Positions 8,786-18,564 are shown, counted from the stretch's first letter. The stretch: 64,000 nucleotides of DNA from CAYMAZ01 sp964388575 (GCA_964388575.1 CAYMAZ010000012.1:1-64000), one strand, 5' to 3'. Translations and numbers: made by a program. Notes: generated from the letters alone by a model not told the origin.

Positions 8786-9799
8786 TCAGATTTTAGTAAT
8801 CCATCCAAATTCGTCTTCAATCTCACCGTACTGAAGACCGACCAGGTAGTTGTAGAGTTTTGTGCTTACAGGACCTGCTTTTCCTTCACAGCAGAATTTG
8901 TAGAATTTCTGATTTTCAACATCTATCACGGTTCCGATGGGAGAGATGACAGCAGCTGTTCCGCATGCTCCGATTTCCTCAAAACCTTCCAGCTCTTCAA
9001 GGGCAACAGGGCGCCTTTCAACCTTCAGATCAAGGTGCTCAGCAACCTGCATGAGGCTTTTATTTGTGATTGAAGGTAAAATTGATGAAGATGATGGTGT
9101 GATATAAGTGTTGTTTTTTATTGCAAAGAAATTGGCTGCACCGATTTCGTCAATGTATTTTTTTTCTTTCGGATCAAGATACATAGGAGAGCCACAACCT
9201 TCGGCATGAGCTTTCATCACGCCCCGCAAACTTGCAGCATAATTTCCCCCAACTTTCAGTGTGCCGGTTCCAAGAGGAGCTGCCCGGTCGCTGTCACGTT
9301 CAAGGAGAATTTTGACAGGATTGAAACCTTCTTTAAAATATGGTCCAACAGGAGTAACAAAAACAATAAACGTGTATTCTTTTGCCGGCTTGACACCTAC
9401 CTCGGCACCACTTCCATAAAGCAAAGGCCGAATATACAGAGATGCCCCGGTACCATGTGGAGGAATAAACCGTTCGTTTCTCAATACTGCTTCTTTGATC
9501 GCTTTGAAAAACAATTCCTCAGGAACCTCTGCCATCAATATGCCCTTTGCTGAGTTTCTCATCCTGGCAGCATTTTCCTGCCAGCGGAACAAACGAATGT
9601 CGCCATCTTTGCCTCTGAATGCCTTCATGCCTTCAAATGCCTGTTGTCCGTAATGCAGCGCTGTTGCTGCAATGTGTGTTGAGATATACTCTGAATCTGT
9701 GACTTCAATGTCTGACCACTGTCCATTGCGATAGTAAGCCCTCACATTCACGTCGGTTTTCATGTAACCGAAGGGCAGGTTTTTCCAATCTATATTCAT
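8786..9799 (-). CDS. ilvE: Branched-chain amino acid aminotransferase (class IV PLP)
   Basis: Reversible transamination of leucine, isoleucine and valine with 2-oxoglutarate. 337 residues. Supporting segments: ALHYGQQAFEGMKAFR (about 48-63), the PLP-lysine region LGTGTLKVGGNYAASL (about 175-190), DEIGAANFFAI (about 217-227) and EEIGACGTAAVISPIG (about 275-290). Length and motifs fit the BCAT rather than the D-amino acid or ADC-lyase branches of class IV. The substrate assignment rests on family resemblance. Confidence 0.94.
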   Translation of the reverse strand: MNIDWKNLPFGYMKTDVNVRAYYRNGQWSDIEVTDSEYISTHIAATALHYGQQAFEGMKAFRGKDGDIRLFRWQENAARMRNSAKGILMAEVPEELFFKAIKEAVLRNERFIPPHGTGASLYIRPLLYGSGAEVGVKPAKEYTFIVFVTPVGPYFKEGFNPVKILLERDSDRAAPLGTGTLKVGGNYAASLRGVMKAHAEGCGSPMYLDPKEKKYIDEIGAANFFAIKNNTYITPSSSSILPSITNKSLMQVAEHLDLKVERRPVALEELEGFEEIGACGTAAVISPIGTVIDVENQKFYKFCCEGKAGPVSTKLYNYLVGLQYGEIEDEFGWITKI

Positions 9800-9878
9800 G
9801 TTGTTAAAAGTTTAAAATATTTATTCAGCTGCTAATTTAGCTCATTTTTTTTAAACTGAGGGTGTTTTTTTATTAAAA

Positions 9879-11420
9879 TCAGTTCGAATCTGATAATGAA
9901 ACGACAAGCATTTCAAGTTTCTTACGAATTTCAGAACTGCTCATAAGATGTCCGTTTGAGATGACTGCGAATGCGATCAGATCTCCCGACTTATTATGAA
10001 TGTATCCGGTATAACTTCTGACTCCTTTGAGTAGTCCACTTTTTCCTCGCATGTTATTTTCTGCCGATGTGCCTTTGAAATTGGATTTTATTGTACCTTC
10101 TTTTCCTGCAACAGGCAAAATATCATAATAATCCTGAAACCATGTCTGTTTGCTGGCATAGATGAGCAGATCAACCATGAACCCGGTTGTAATCATATTG
10201 GTTCTGGACAATCCGCTTCCGTCGGTGATATGCTGCTGATTTGTTCTGATACCTTTTGACTGCCAGTAAGTAAGCAGTGCTTTTGAAGTGACATCAAATT
10301 CTGATGAGTTTGCCAGTTTCATCCCCATATGCCTGAAGACACTTTCAGCTGAAACATTATGACTTCGGTGATTGATCCACAAACCAATTTCTTTGATTTC
10401 CGGTGATTTATGTGTATAAATCAAGTTGAGTGAATCTTTTTCATTGTTTTCAATTATGTACTTTGACATTGCTGATCCACTGACTGAAATTCCTGCATTT
10501 GTGATATGCTTTAGGAAGTCTCCTGCAAACCTCAACGCAGGGTCAGGATCAGAAGCCCAGACTGTAAATTCAGATCTTCCGGCAGGGACTGTTCCGGTTA
10601 AAAAACGAACCTTTTGTAAAGGTGTTCCATAAATATAGACATTGTCCCCGGTTCCTGATCCGGCTGTTGTTACTTTGTTGACCCATTGTGGAAGAAATGG
10701 ATGAGGCGTAATAAACAGAACACCTGCAGAATCGCCCACACTTTTTCCGGGCTTAAAGGTAACTTTGAGTTTGTTCTCATTGTAATTCAGGGATGATGCT
10801 CCAGCTCCGTAATAATTTCCCAGATCTTCCCACATGTATCCCGGTGCTTGAAGTTGGGAGCCCCATAATGTTGCATCCCCCACAATATTTCCCCTAACTT
10901 TTTTAATTCCGACCTTATCAGCAGCGGCTTTAAAGGCACTGAAAATATTCAATGACGACGCGGATTTCCCAAAATGATCACATGAAATCGTTGGGTCTCC
11001 GTTTCCCCTGATCACAAGGTCGCCTTCAAGTGTCCCGTCGGCCTTCAGTTTGCCGGTGTATAACAATTGTGTTTCAAATCCTGAATGTAAACCGAGGATT
11101 TCAAATGCACTGATTGTTGTGAATACTTTTAGCACAGAAGCCGGAACCATTCTTTGTGATGTGTTTTTCTCAGCTAAATATTCCTTTTTTGTAATGTTAT
11201 ATGCACAGAAAGCCCATTGTGTTCCAGTCATTGATTTGTCATTTTCCAGGATTCTGATTGCTGTTGTGACATCATTATCATGAGAGGTCTTTTTATTTAA
11301 AATGTCAGAAGTGTTGTCAGGATGATCTGACAACATACGTTCACTTTGTGAGAATACAGCGACCAGAAAAAGAGGAATGATGAATACGGTTTTCATTAAT
11401 TTTCCGATTTTTTTAGACAT
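9879..11420 (-). CDS. dacB: D-alanyl-D-alanine carboxypeptidase/endopeptidase, PBP4 (peptidase S13)
   Basis: Periplasmic peptidoglycan hydrolase that trims or cleaves peptide cross-bridges. The active-site triad is visible: SVLK (in RMVPASVLKVFTT), SGLSRTN (SxN), and KSG in MRGKSGLLKG in place of KTG. The large insert between SxxK and SxN is typical of S13. A signal peptide follows (KTVFIIPLFLVAVFSQ). ATG 11420 is used here. A TACATTTG promoter-like box lies only 5 bases upstream (11432-11425), so ATG 11396, directly before the signal peptide, may be the real start. Confidence 0.92.
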   Translation of the reverse strand: MSKKIGKLMKTVFIIPLFLVAVFSQSERMLSDHPDNTSDILNKKTSHDNDVTTAIRILENDKSMTGTQWAFCAYNITKKEYLAEKNTSQRMVPASVLKVFTTISAFEILGLHSGFETQLLYTGKLKADGTLEGDLVIRGNGDPTISCDHFGKSASSLNIFSAFKAAADKVGIKKVRGNIVGDATLWGSQLQAPGYMWEDLGNYYGAGASSLNYNENKLKVTFKPGKSVGDSAGVLFITPHPFLPQWVNKVTTAGSGTGDNVYIYGTPLQKVRFLTGTVPAGRSEFTVWASDPDPALRFAGDFLKHITNAGISVSGSAMSKYIIENNEKDSLNLIYTHKSPEIKEIGLWINHRSHNVSAESVFRHMGMKLANSSEFDVTSKALLTYWQSKGIRTNQQHITDGSGLSRTNMITTGFMVDLLIYASKQTWFQDYYDILPVAGKEGTIKSNFKGTSAENNMRGKSGLLKGVRSYTGYIHNKSGDLIAFAVISNGHLMSSSEIRKKLEMLVVSLSDSN

Positions 11421-11491
11421 GTTACAAATGTACAAAGAATTTCAGGGATCAGATATCAGAAGTAAAGTGTATGGTTTCAATTTTTTTAAAT

Positions 11492-11499
11492 TAAATTTG
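11492..11499 (+). promoter_or_regulatory. -7 promoter box for phoH
   Basis: TAAATTTG, 18 bases upstream of the phoH start codon at 11518, fits the Bacteroidetes -7 element and implies a very short leader. Confidence 0.45.
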
Positions 11500-11517
11500 T
11501 AAGTCTAAATATTTTTT

Positions 11518-12465
11518 ATGTCTGAAAAAACATTTGAACTTGAATTAATTGATCATCTCGATTTTTTTGGTCCCGGGGATTCAAATTTAATTTTGCTGAA
11601 AAAGATGTTTCCGAAACTGAAACTTGTAGCTCGTGGCGACCAGCTGAAAGTGATTGGTGATGAAGATATCATTGATGTGTTTGAACACAAATTCAAAGCC
11701 ATGCTGAAGCATTATGAGATTTTCGGAAAAATTAAAGAAAACGATATCCTTGGGATCATGGAAAACAGCAATGTTGTTGCAGAACACATTGCATCACCTC
11801 CTGCTGATATTATCCTGTATGGCCGTAGTGGAAATATTATCAAAGCCAAATCTCCCAATCAGAGAAGAATGGTTGAAAGCATTGAAACAAACGATATTGT
11901 GATTGCGATCGGACCTGCAGGAACGGGAAAAACATACACAGCAGTTGCACTTGCAGTCAGGGCACTTAAGAACAAAAGTGTAAAAAGAATTGTGCTGACT
12001 CGTCCTGCTGTTGAAGCAGGTGAAAATCTCGGATTTCTGCCTGGTGACCTTAAAGATAAACTGGATCCTTATCTTCAGCCGCTTTTTGATGCTCTGAGAG
12101 ATATGTTGCCTCCTGCAAAACTGCTGGCATTTATTGAGGACGGAACCATTGAAATAGCACCACTGGCCTTTATGCGTGGCAGAACACTTGATAATGCTTT
12201 TGTCATACTTGATGAAGCCCAGAATGCAACCATTCAACAAATGAAAATGTTTCTGACCAGAATGGGAAAGAATGCAAAATTCATTGTGACGGGCGATATC
12301 ACTCAGATTGATCTCCCTGCCAAACAACCCTCAGGATTATTGCATGCAGAAGGCATTCTCAGAAATATTGATGGAATTCAAATTATTCATCTTCAGGAAT
12401 GTGATGTGGTAAGACACAAACTCGTTGTGAAAATTCTCAGAGCGTACAATGAAAGTAAAGAATAA
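11518..12465 (+). CDS. phoH: PhoH family ATPase
   Basis: Cytoplasmic P-loop ATPase linked in other bacteria to RNA metabolism and often neighbouring ybeY. 315 residues. Walker A is GPAGTGKTYT (about 132-141); Walker B is VILDEAQNAT (about 229-238); the conserved VTGDITQIDLP and GLLHAEGIL follow. An N-terminal region of about 100 residues with a KH-like pattern (KLKLVARGDQLKVIGDE) precedes the ATPase, as usual for the family. A small lipoprotein gene begins 37 bases downstream. Confidence 0.94.
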   Translation: MSEKTFELELIDHLDFFGPGDSNLILLKKMFPKLKLVARGDQLKVIGDEDIIDVFEHKFKAMLKHYEIFGKIKENDILGIMENSNVVAEHIASPPADIILYGRSGNIIKAKSPNQRRMVESIETNDIVIAIGPAGTGKTYTAVALAVRALKNKSVKRIVLTRPAVEAGENLGFLPGDLKDKLDPYLQPLFDALRDMLPPAKLLAFIEDGTIEIAPLAFMRGRTLDNAFVILDEAQNATIQQMKMFLTRMGKNAKFIVTGDITQIDLPAKQPSGLLHAEGILRNIDGIQIIHLQECDVVRHKLVVKILRAYNESKE

Positions 12466-12502
12466 AAAGGAAGTGATATCGTTATAATTTAAATGAGTAA
12501 AA

Positions 12503-13006
12503 ATGAATAATTATTTTAAAGGCATTGTTCTCCTTTTTGCGGTCGTTACGCTCGCATCATGTTCAAAGTATGAAGAAGGTCCATTGATTAGCTTTAAATC
12601 TCCAGAGAAAAGACTCTTGGGGTTATGGGAAATCACCGAGATGAGGGTGGATGAGATTGATCTTATTTCAGCATACAGAGAGGATTCAGTCTATGTTAAG
12701 TTCTCGATTGTTGAGTATGATGATGTTTATATTAATATTGTCAAAGAGAGCAGCGGCGGATCACAACTTTCAACTTCTGTTCTGAAGTTTGAAGATAATA
12801 AAAAGAAGATGCTTTTCGGATTAAAGCGTTTTGCTGCATATGAACAATATACAGCTCCATTGTATGATCTTGTTCCGCCGCTTGAATTCAATAATGCATG
12901 GTCAATCATAAAACTGTTTAGCAAGGAATTTGTGATTGAATTACAGGACGGAGACATTCAATATCACCTAAAATTTGAACGTCTTGAGAAATTGAATATC
13001 TCCTGA
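12503..13006 (+). CDS. Small lipoprotein, KYEEGP family, unknown function
   Basis: 167 residues with a lipoprotein signal, TLASCSKYEEGP, Cys near residue 20. The mature part looks like a small beta-rich lipocalin-type fold (GLWEITEMRVDE, then SIVEYDDVYINIV) but I cannot name the domain. A paralogue is encoded at 59202-59618: both begin C-[SG]-KYEEGP, continue F/FS-x-KS...RL, then W-x-[IV], and end with a SKEF motif and a short beta hairpin. Probably anchored in the periplasmic or outer membrane. Confidence 0.75.
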   Translation: MNNYFKGIVLLFAVVTLASCSKYEEGPLISFKSPEKRLLGLWEITEMRVDEIDLISAYREDSVYVKFSIVEYDDVYINIVKESSGGSQLSTSVLKFEDNKKKMLFGLKRFAAYEQYTAPLYDLVPPLEFNNAWSIIKLFSKEFVIELQDGDIQYHLKFERLEKLNIS

Positions 13007-13007
13007 T

Positions 13008-14237
13008 TCAAGCTTTTTCAGGATGGGGTTTCAAAAGGAAAAAACAAAAGAAAAAGCAGAAAAATACAACACCGGACTGTGTCTCAAATATTGATTCAAT
13101 GAGCATCGTAATTGCCAATATTGAGAAAAATCCAATTACAATCATTTTTGAGACATTGACAGCATTTTTGATTCCAAAGAAAATCATTGTAAGTAACATG
13201 AAAAATCCTCCTATGCCTATTGCGACCCAGCTTTGCAAAAACTGATTGTGTGCATTCAATTCCCGTTCCAGCTCAATATGATGATCGTTTGCCTCATAAT
13301 AACTGTTAAGAGCCAGATGTACGTCACCCGTTCCTGTACCAAAAACCGGATGTTTCTGAATGGAATGGATCGCTGCTTCCCATGTAACGATTCTTGAATC
13401 TTTCCTGGTTTCTAATGTTTCCTCATCTGTTGTGTGAACAAGGTTGCTGATGAACGGAATGATTGAAGTTAGCCGGGATGTGGTGTAATTGGAAAACTGC
13501 AAAAGAACAAGTAATGACACAATTCCTGTAACAAGCATGATGACAGCTCCTTTGAATTTTCTTTCAAAAATTAAGCTGCCCCAGTATGTAAAAATAATCA
13601 GCCCGCTAGTAATCAATCCTGACCTCGACATTAGAAGCCAGTTGAAAATTAAAAATATAACGACTAGTAAAAAAGCGCTTCTTGATGGGATCAGATGCTG
13701 TCGCTGCCATACAAGAAGAATGACAACAGCAAGGTTGACATACATCGCAAAATATGTGGGATGATGAAAAATTGACAACCGTGAGTAAATAAAAGTATAA
13801 TAGAAAACTGGTTCACGTATATAGGCAATTGTCGCATGTATAAGACAAATAATGACTGCTGTTGTTACACCAAGCACAAATGATCTGAAAATCTGTCGTT
13901 TATTCTGTTTTTGAAGTCCGTCAGGGAAAAAGAAGAAGAGGAGCGGAAATGCAACAAAACTGAGTTTTACTTCCAGGTCAAACACACCTTCATCCATGTT
14001 TTCAGTCCAGAATAAACTTGTTGCCACCAACATATAATATATGACCGGCAAAAAAAGTGTCAGGTTCTTTCTAAGATTAATTCTGAGTGTTCCTGGTTTG
14101 TAGTTTATTAGGATGAATACTGATGTTATCAGTATCAACGGAACAATCAGTTTTTTATATAGCGGAATGCTGAAAGCAAGAAGCATCAGGCCTGTGACAG
14201 GAAGTGATTGACGGAGAAAGAAATTTTTAATATCCAT
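13008..14237 (-). CDS. O-antigen ligase / polymerase-like membrane protein (Wzy_C)
   Basis: 409 residues, about 11 hydrophobic helices, with the large periplasmic loop characteristic of WaaL/Wzy proteins. The loop contains the diagnostic pattern HPVFGTGTGDVHLAL...ELNAHNQFLQSWVAIG (about 285-335), where the NxH/HNxFLQ segment is the conserved Wzy_C core. It probably joins or polymerises glycans on a lipid carrier at the periplasmic face. It stands alone: no glycosyltransferases are adjacent. The stop is 1 base from the end of the convergent lipoprotein gene. Confidence 0.82.
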   Translation of the reverse strand: MDIKNFFLRQSLPVTGLMLLAFSIPLYKKLIVPLILITSVFILINYKPGTLRINLRKNLTLFLPVIYYMLVATSLFWTENMDEGVFDLEVKLSFVAFPLLFFFFPDGLQKQNKRQIFRSFVLGVTTAVIICLIHATIAYIREPVFYYTFIYSRLSIFHHPTYFAMYVNLAVVILLVWQRQHLIPSRSAFLLVVIFLIFNWLLMSRSGLITSGLIIFTYWGSLIFERKFKGAVIMLVTGIVSLLVLLQFSNYTTSRLTSIIPFISNLVHTTDEETLETRKDSRIVTWEAAIHSIQKHPVFGTGTGDVHLALNSYYEANDHHIELERELNAHNQFLQSWVAIGIGGFFMLLTMIFFGIKNAVNVSKMIVIGFFSILAITMLIESIFETQSGVVFFCFFFCFFLLKPHPEKA

Positions 14238-14314
14238 TTGTGTTGCAAATATAATCGGAAAAATGATCCTGAAAAAGGAATCAGTTTAAATCGTTATTAA
14301 GTTTTTATAATATC

Positions 14315-14340
14315 TTGTCTGAGTAATTTGTGTACATTTG
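14315..14340 (+). promoter_or_regulatory. Promoter for the shikimate gene cluster
   Basis: TACATTTG at 14333-14340 lies 21 bases before aroB, with TTG at 14315-14317 (15-nt spacer, shorter than ideal). It is the only promoter-like pattern before the aroB-aroD-aroA run. Confidence 0.42.
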
Positions 14341-14361
14341 TTTGATAAAATATTCTGATCA

Positions 14362-15363
14362 ATGACAAATATACATTTTATCGGTGATTGTGAAATCTTT
14401 CTCGAATCTCTCAGAGACAGGCAAATAGTGATTCTTATTGATCAACAGGTGAATAAGTTGTATGAGGATGTATTTGATGGATATGACAAAATCATTGTTC
14501 CTCAGGGTGAACACTCAAAACGCCTGGCACTCGTTGAAGAAATCATTGAAATTCTGCTGGACCTTGAAATAAAAAAAGATTCCTTACTCATCGGAGTTGG
14601 TGGAGGAGTGGTTACAGACATTACCGGCTTTGTCGGGTCTGTCTATATGCGCGGAATTTCATTCGGGTTTTTACCAACAACACTTCTGGCCATGTGTGAC
14701 GCAGCGATTGGCGGCAAAAACGGTGTGAATGCAGGCGGCATTAAAAATGTTGCAGGCACAATCAACCAACCCGGATTTATTGCTGTGTGGCCCAAATTCC
14801 TGAAAACTCTCCCCGAAAATGAGTATCAAAACGGAATGGCCGAAGTCATTAAACATGCTTTGCTTGCCGGTGATGATTTTGTTGAATTTTTACTCAGTAA
14901 CTCTGGAGAAATTCTAAGGAATGATGAGAAAGTTACCATTGAAATGATTCAGCGTTCATCAGATTTTAAGCTCTCTGTAGTTGTTAAGGATGAATTTGAT
15001 AATGATACGCGACATTTACTGAATTTCGGACACACCATTGCACATGCCATTGAAACTGATTCCGGACTATCTCACGGTGAATCTGTTTCCGTCGGAATGA
15101 ACGCGGATGTCAGAATTGCCAAAAATCTGGGAATGTGTGATGATGAAACGGTGAAACGTGTTCATCAACTCTGTGAATGTTTTCATTTGCCCACAAATAT
15201 TGACTTTCAGATTGATGAGCTGATGCTTAAAATCACTGGTGATAAAAAAGGAAGGCATGATCACATCAGTTATGTGCTCCCTGTGGCTCCCGGTGATTTT
15301 AAAATCATAAAATTTACAGTCAATGAATTGAAAAAACAGATCAATAGAATTGTAAATGAATAA
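14362..15363 (+). CDS. aroB: 3-dehydroquinate synthase
   Basis: Second step of the shikimate pathway: DAHP to 3-dehydroquinate, NAD- and metal-dependent. 333 residues. Key segments: VPQGEHSKRL (about 48-57), the nucleotide-binding GVGGGVVTDITGFVGSVYMRG (about 78-98), PTTLLAMCDAAIGGKNGVN (about 105-123), the metal-ligand Glu in EVIKHALL, and the His ligands in LNFGHTIAHAIE and LSHGESVSVGM. The 3' end overlaps aroD by 8 bases, indicating translational coupling. Confidence 0.96.
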   Translation: MTNIHFIGDCEIFLESLRDRQIVILIDQQVNKLYEDVFDGYDKIIVPQGEHSKRLALVEEIIEILLDLEIKKDSLLIGVGGGVVTDITGFVGSVYMRGISFGFLPTTLLAMCDAAIGGKNGVNAGGIKNVAGTINQPGFIAVWPKFLKTLPENEYQNGMAEVIKHALLAGDDFVEFLLSNSGEILRNDEKVTIEMIQRSSDFKLSVVVKDEFDNDTRHLLNFGHTIAHAIETDSGLSHGESVSVGMNADVRIAKNLGMCDDETVKRVHQLCECFHLPTNIDFQIDELMLKITGDKKGRHDHISYVLPVAPGDFKIIKFTVNELKKQINRIVNE

Positions 15364-15997
15364 AATTTGTGTATCTGTTTCCGGTAAAAATCTTGTTGAA
15401 TGTATTGCTGCTCTTGGTAATGCAACTTTTGCTGAGTTGCGTCTTGATCTTATTGTCCTGAACGCGGATGAAATTTCACAGCTCATGACCCGCTGTCCAC
15501 AGTGGATCATAACAGTCAGAGAGTCTTTTCTGTCTAAACCCGATTGTCTCGTTCTGTTTTCAGAAACTTTAAAGCATCAACCGCTGTTTGTGGACATTGA
15601 CTTTCTGTTGTACGAAAATAATGTTGTGAAGACATGTCTTGATCTGCTTGGAAAAACTCAATCCAAACTGATGTTTTCATATCATAATTTTGAGTGCACT
15701 CCTCCGACGGAATTTCTCGAAAAAACTACAAAACAGATGTTCCTTCATGGGGCTGTAATGGTTAAAATTGCGTGTATGGTTAACGAATATGAAGACAATC
15801 TGCTTTTAATGAGTTTGTATGACAAATTTCCTGATATCATTTCTTTCGGAATGGGCTCCAGGGGAAAGATCAGCCGTCTGGCTGCACTGTTCTTCGGGGA
15901 CGGAATTTCTTATGCTGCTCCCGATCATGGCCAAAGCACTGCAGAAGGACAATTAACATATTCGGAGATGTTGAGCATATTTCAATCTTTACAATAA
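15356..15997 (+). CDS. aroD: 3-dehydroquinate dehydratase, type I
   Basis: Third shikimate step, dehydrating 3-dehydroquinate through a Schiff-base lysine. 213 residues, slightly short for the type I class. Visible active-site features: AELRLDLI (Glu of the TIM-barrel first strand), FSYHNFE with the catalytic His, MVKIACM with the Schiff-base Lys, and MGSRGKISRL with the substrate Arg. APDHGQSTAEGQL near the C-terminus matches the conserved loop. It overlaps aroB by 8 bases and precedes aroA by 8 bases. Confidence 0.92.
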   Translation: MNKICVSVSGKNLVECIAALGNATFAELRLDLIVLNADEISQLMTRCPQWIITVRESFLSKPDCLVLFSETLKHQPLFVDIDFLLYENNVVKTCLDLLGKTQSKLMFSYHNFECTPPTEFLEKTTKQMFLHGAVMVKIACMVNEYEDNLLLMSLYDKFPDIISFGMGSRGKISRLAALFFGDGISYAAPDHGQSTAEGQLTYSEMLSIFQSLQ

Positions 15998-16005
15998 GAA
16001 TTACA

Positions 16006-17247
16006 ATGAAGATCGTTCCGGGAAACATTCATGGTGTTTTTAAAGCGCCTGCCTCAAAAAGTGATTTGCAGCGTGCACTTGTTCTTGCCATGCTTGCCAA
16101 AGGGGAAAGCCGGCTCATGAATTGCACCGCTTCTGCTGATGTTATTGCGGTCAGAAGCGCAATTGAAACTCTTGGGGCAGTGACAGAAGGCGATGAGACG
16201 ATTGCAGTGCGTCCTGCATCACTGATGATAGAAGAGGATACACTGATTCATATGGGTGAATCAGGACTTGCATTGAGAATGTTTGCTCCGGTGGTTGCTT
16301 TGTTTAACAAACCTGTTAGTTTGAGCGGAAAAGGAACTCTGATCAATCGTCCGCTTCAGCCTCTAATCGATGTGCTCAATGAGGCAGGAATTTCATGTAT
16401 GCTTCATCATGGTACTCTTCCGCTGAAAATTGCCGGGCATTTAACAAAGCCTTTCATTGACATTGACTGTTCCTTCAGTTCGCAGATACTGACCGGATTA
16501 CTGATCGCAATGCCTCTGACTGATCACGATACTGTTCTGAATGTCCGCAATCTTGTGAGCAAACCATATACAGATATGACCCTGAGAATCATGCGCGATT
16601 TCGGCGTTATTGTTGAATCTCATAATTATGAACAGTTTCATATTCCCGGAAATCAGAAGTACATTGGAAGAACTTATGAAGTTGAAGGAGACTGGAGCAG
16701 TGCTGCCAATTTGCTTGTCGGTGCTGCTGTTTCAGGAGAAATCAGGGCTGAAGGTTTGAGAATTGAATCATTGCAGGCTGACCGAAAAATCATGGACGCA
16801 CTCATGTTGTCCGGTGCTCATGTGGGTATTGATAAAAATTGTGTACGTGTGAGAAAAAATGAATGTCGTACGTTCAGCTTTGATGCAACCCATTGCCCCG
16901 ACCTTTTTCCGCCGCTTGCAGTGTTGGCAGCAGCTGCAAGGGGAACAAGCAGGATTGAAGGTGTTGAACGTCTCCTGCATAAAGAATCCAACCGTCTGGA
17001 GTCCATCAGAGAAATGTTGATCTCATTGGGCGGCACTGTTGATATTTCGGAAAACAGTATGGTTATCCACGGAACAGGAAAACTCACAGGAGGAACAGTC
17101 AACAGTCATCATGACCATCGCATTGTAATGGCAGCAGCCATTGCTTCCTGCATTTCTGAAAATCCCGTTCAGATTATCAGTGCTGAAGCTGTAGGGAAAT
17201 CGTTTCCGGTTTTTTTAGAAACACTGACTTCAGTAAAGAAGCGTTGA
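16006..17247 (+). CDS. aroA: 3-phosphoshikimate 1-carboxyvinyltransferase (EPSP synthase)
   Basis: Sixth shikimate step, transferring enolpyruvyl from PEP to shikimate-3-phosphate. 413 residues. APASKSDLQRALVLAML at the N-terminus holds the substrate-binding Lys/Ser/Arg. GESGLALRMFAPV (about 84-96) replaces the GNAGTAMR-type loop. DCSFSSQILTGLLIAMPL, DWSSAANLLVGAA and KESNRLESIREML follow, and HHDHRIVMAAAI closes the domain. The GESGLALR loop is of the kind seen in the divergent group of EPSP synthases. Confidence 0.94.
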   Translation: MKIVPGNIHGVFKAPASKSDLQRALVLAMLAKGESRLMNCTASADVIAVRSAIETLGAVTEGDETIAVRPASLMIEEDTLIHMGESGLALRMFAPVVALFNKPVSLSGKGTLINRPLQPLIDVLNEAGISCMLHHGTLPLKIAGHLTKPFIDIDCSFSSQILTGLLIAMPLTDHDTVLNVRNLVSKPYTDMTLRIMRDFGVIVESHNYEQFHIPGNQKYIGRTYEVEGDWSSAANLLVGAAVSGEIRAEGLRIESLQADRKIMDALMLSGAHVGIDKNCVRVRKNECRTFSFDATHCPDLFPPLAVLAAAARGTSRIEGVERLLHKESNRLESIREMLISLGGTVDISENSMVIHGTGKLTGGTVNSHHDHRIVMAAAIASCISENPVQIISAEAVGKSFPVFLETLTSVKKR

Positions 17248-17280
17248 TGAATAAAGTTGTGCATATCCTGATTTTGGCGG

Positions 17281-17332
17281 GAAATTTGCTTTGCCGGCAC
17301 GCTTGTTTCAGAAGTGCTTCTTTGCAAATTTC
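17281..17332. other. 9-bp inverted repeat between aroA and aroC
   Basis: GAAATTTGC at 17281-17289 is exactly inverted as GCAAATTTC at 17324-17332. Between the arms are smaller complementary blocks (GCAC with GTGC). It sits in the 134-base aroA-aroC spacer, 50 bases before the aroC start. It may be an attenuator or weak terminator separating the two halves of the cluster; no U-tract follows on the plus strand. Confidence 0.35.
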
Positions 17333-17356
17333 ATGACAAAATCGACAGTTTTTCAT

Positions 17357-17364
17357 TAATTTTG
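17357..17364 (+). promoter_or_regulatory. -7 promoter box for aroC
   Basis: TAATTTTG, 17 bases before the aroC ATG, suggests that aroC and the following genes can be transcribed separately from aroBDA. No clear TTTG partner at the optimal spacing. Confidence 0.4.
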
Positions 17365-17381
17365 CCTTATACACTGCAATT

Positions 17382-18356
17382 ATGAACAACATCGGAAGAA
17401 TTTTTAGAATCACAATATACGGCGAATCCCACAGTCATTCAGTGGGCATTGTTATTGACGGATGTCCACCCGGGATTGAACTGTGTCAGGATGATTTTAT
17501 ATCCGATCTGATACGACGCAGGAGCGGAGCAAAGGGCACAACAACAAGACGCGAAGATGATGTTCCAAACATAACTTCAGGTGTATACAGGAACAAAACA
17601 ACCGGAGCTCCCATACACATTCGCTTTGACAACAGGGATGTTAAATCTGAGGATTATGATTCTTTCTCCCATATTCCGCGCCCCGGACATGCTGATTACA
17701 CAGCACATATGAAGTATAAGGGGTTCAATGATCAGCGTGGCGGGGGACATTTCTCCGGTCGTCTTACTGTTTGTCTTGTCGCTGCAGGTGTGATTGCAAA
17801 GAAAATTCTTCATTTCGTGCAGTTCAGCGCAAATCTCATTGAGGTAGGAGGAATTTCGGATATTGAAAAAGCTGTTGAAGAAGCTGTGAAAACAAATGAT
17901 TCAATTGGTGGCATTGTTGAGTGTACTGTTTCAGGGCTGCCCGCCGGGCTCGGCGAACCGTTTTTCGATTCTGCCGAATCACTCATCAGTCATCTGGCGT
18001 ATTCTGTACCGGCGATCAAGGGCATTGAGTTTGGTTCGGGATTCAAAGCTGCATCAATGAAAGGCAGCGAACACAACGACCCTGTTCTTTCTGACGGAAA
18101 AACTGTGACAAATCATGCAGGTGGTATCAATGGCGGCATCACCAACGGGAATGATCTTGTATTCAGAGTTGCTGTAAAACCTGCTTCAAGCATTTCACAA
18201 CCACAGCAAAGCATTGACTTGATAACAGGCAACCCTGTTGAACTGATCATTGAAGGCCGTCATGATGCATGCATTGCACTGCGCATGCCTGTTATAGTAG
18301 AGGCTGTTGCAGCAATTGCGCTGGCAGATTTTTATTTGATGGCATTAAATTTATAA
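17382..18356 (+). CDS. aroC: Chorismate synthase
   Basis: Last shikimate step: EPSP to chorismate using reduced FMN. 324 residues, somewhat shorter than the usual 350-360. Signatures: YGESHSHSVGIVIDGCPPG (about 11-29; typical form GESHG), RRRSGAKGTTTRREDD (about 45-60), RPGHADYTAHMKY (about 99-111) and GGGHFSGRLTV. The C-terminal ...GRHDACIALRMPVIVEA segment carries the usual Arg/Asp motif. Start at ATG 17382 fits the family N-terminus. The next gene is 263 bases away. Confidence 0.95.
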   Translation: MNNIGRIFRITIYGESHSHSVGIVIDGCPPGIELCQDDFISDLIRRRSGAKGTTTRREDDVPNITSGVYRNKTTGAPIHIRFDNRDVKSEDYDSFSHIPRPGHADYTAHMKYKGFNDQRGGGHFSGRLTVCLVAAGVIAKKILHFVQFSANLIEVGGISDIEKAVEEAVKTNDSIGGIVECTVSGLPAGLGEPFFDSAESLISHLAYSVPAIKGIEFGSGFKAASMKGSEHNDPVLSDGKTVTNHAGGINGGITNGNDLVFRVAVKPASSISQPQQSIDLITGNPVELIIEGRHDACIALRMPVIVEAVAAIALADFYLMALNL

Positions 18357-18564
18357 GATTAAAAATTTTGTTTACTCATAACATCTTTTTGTCCTGCGGT
18401 GAAATATTGTTATAATCTCATAAAATATGTGTTGAAAAATTTGAATATTTGTGGTATTGAAAAATCAAATATCCAGTATACATCAACAGATTGGGTACAA
18501 CTAAAATAAAGGATACAACAATATTTTTTGTATGAAAACTTTATATATTTTTGTTATGAGAATG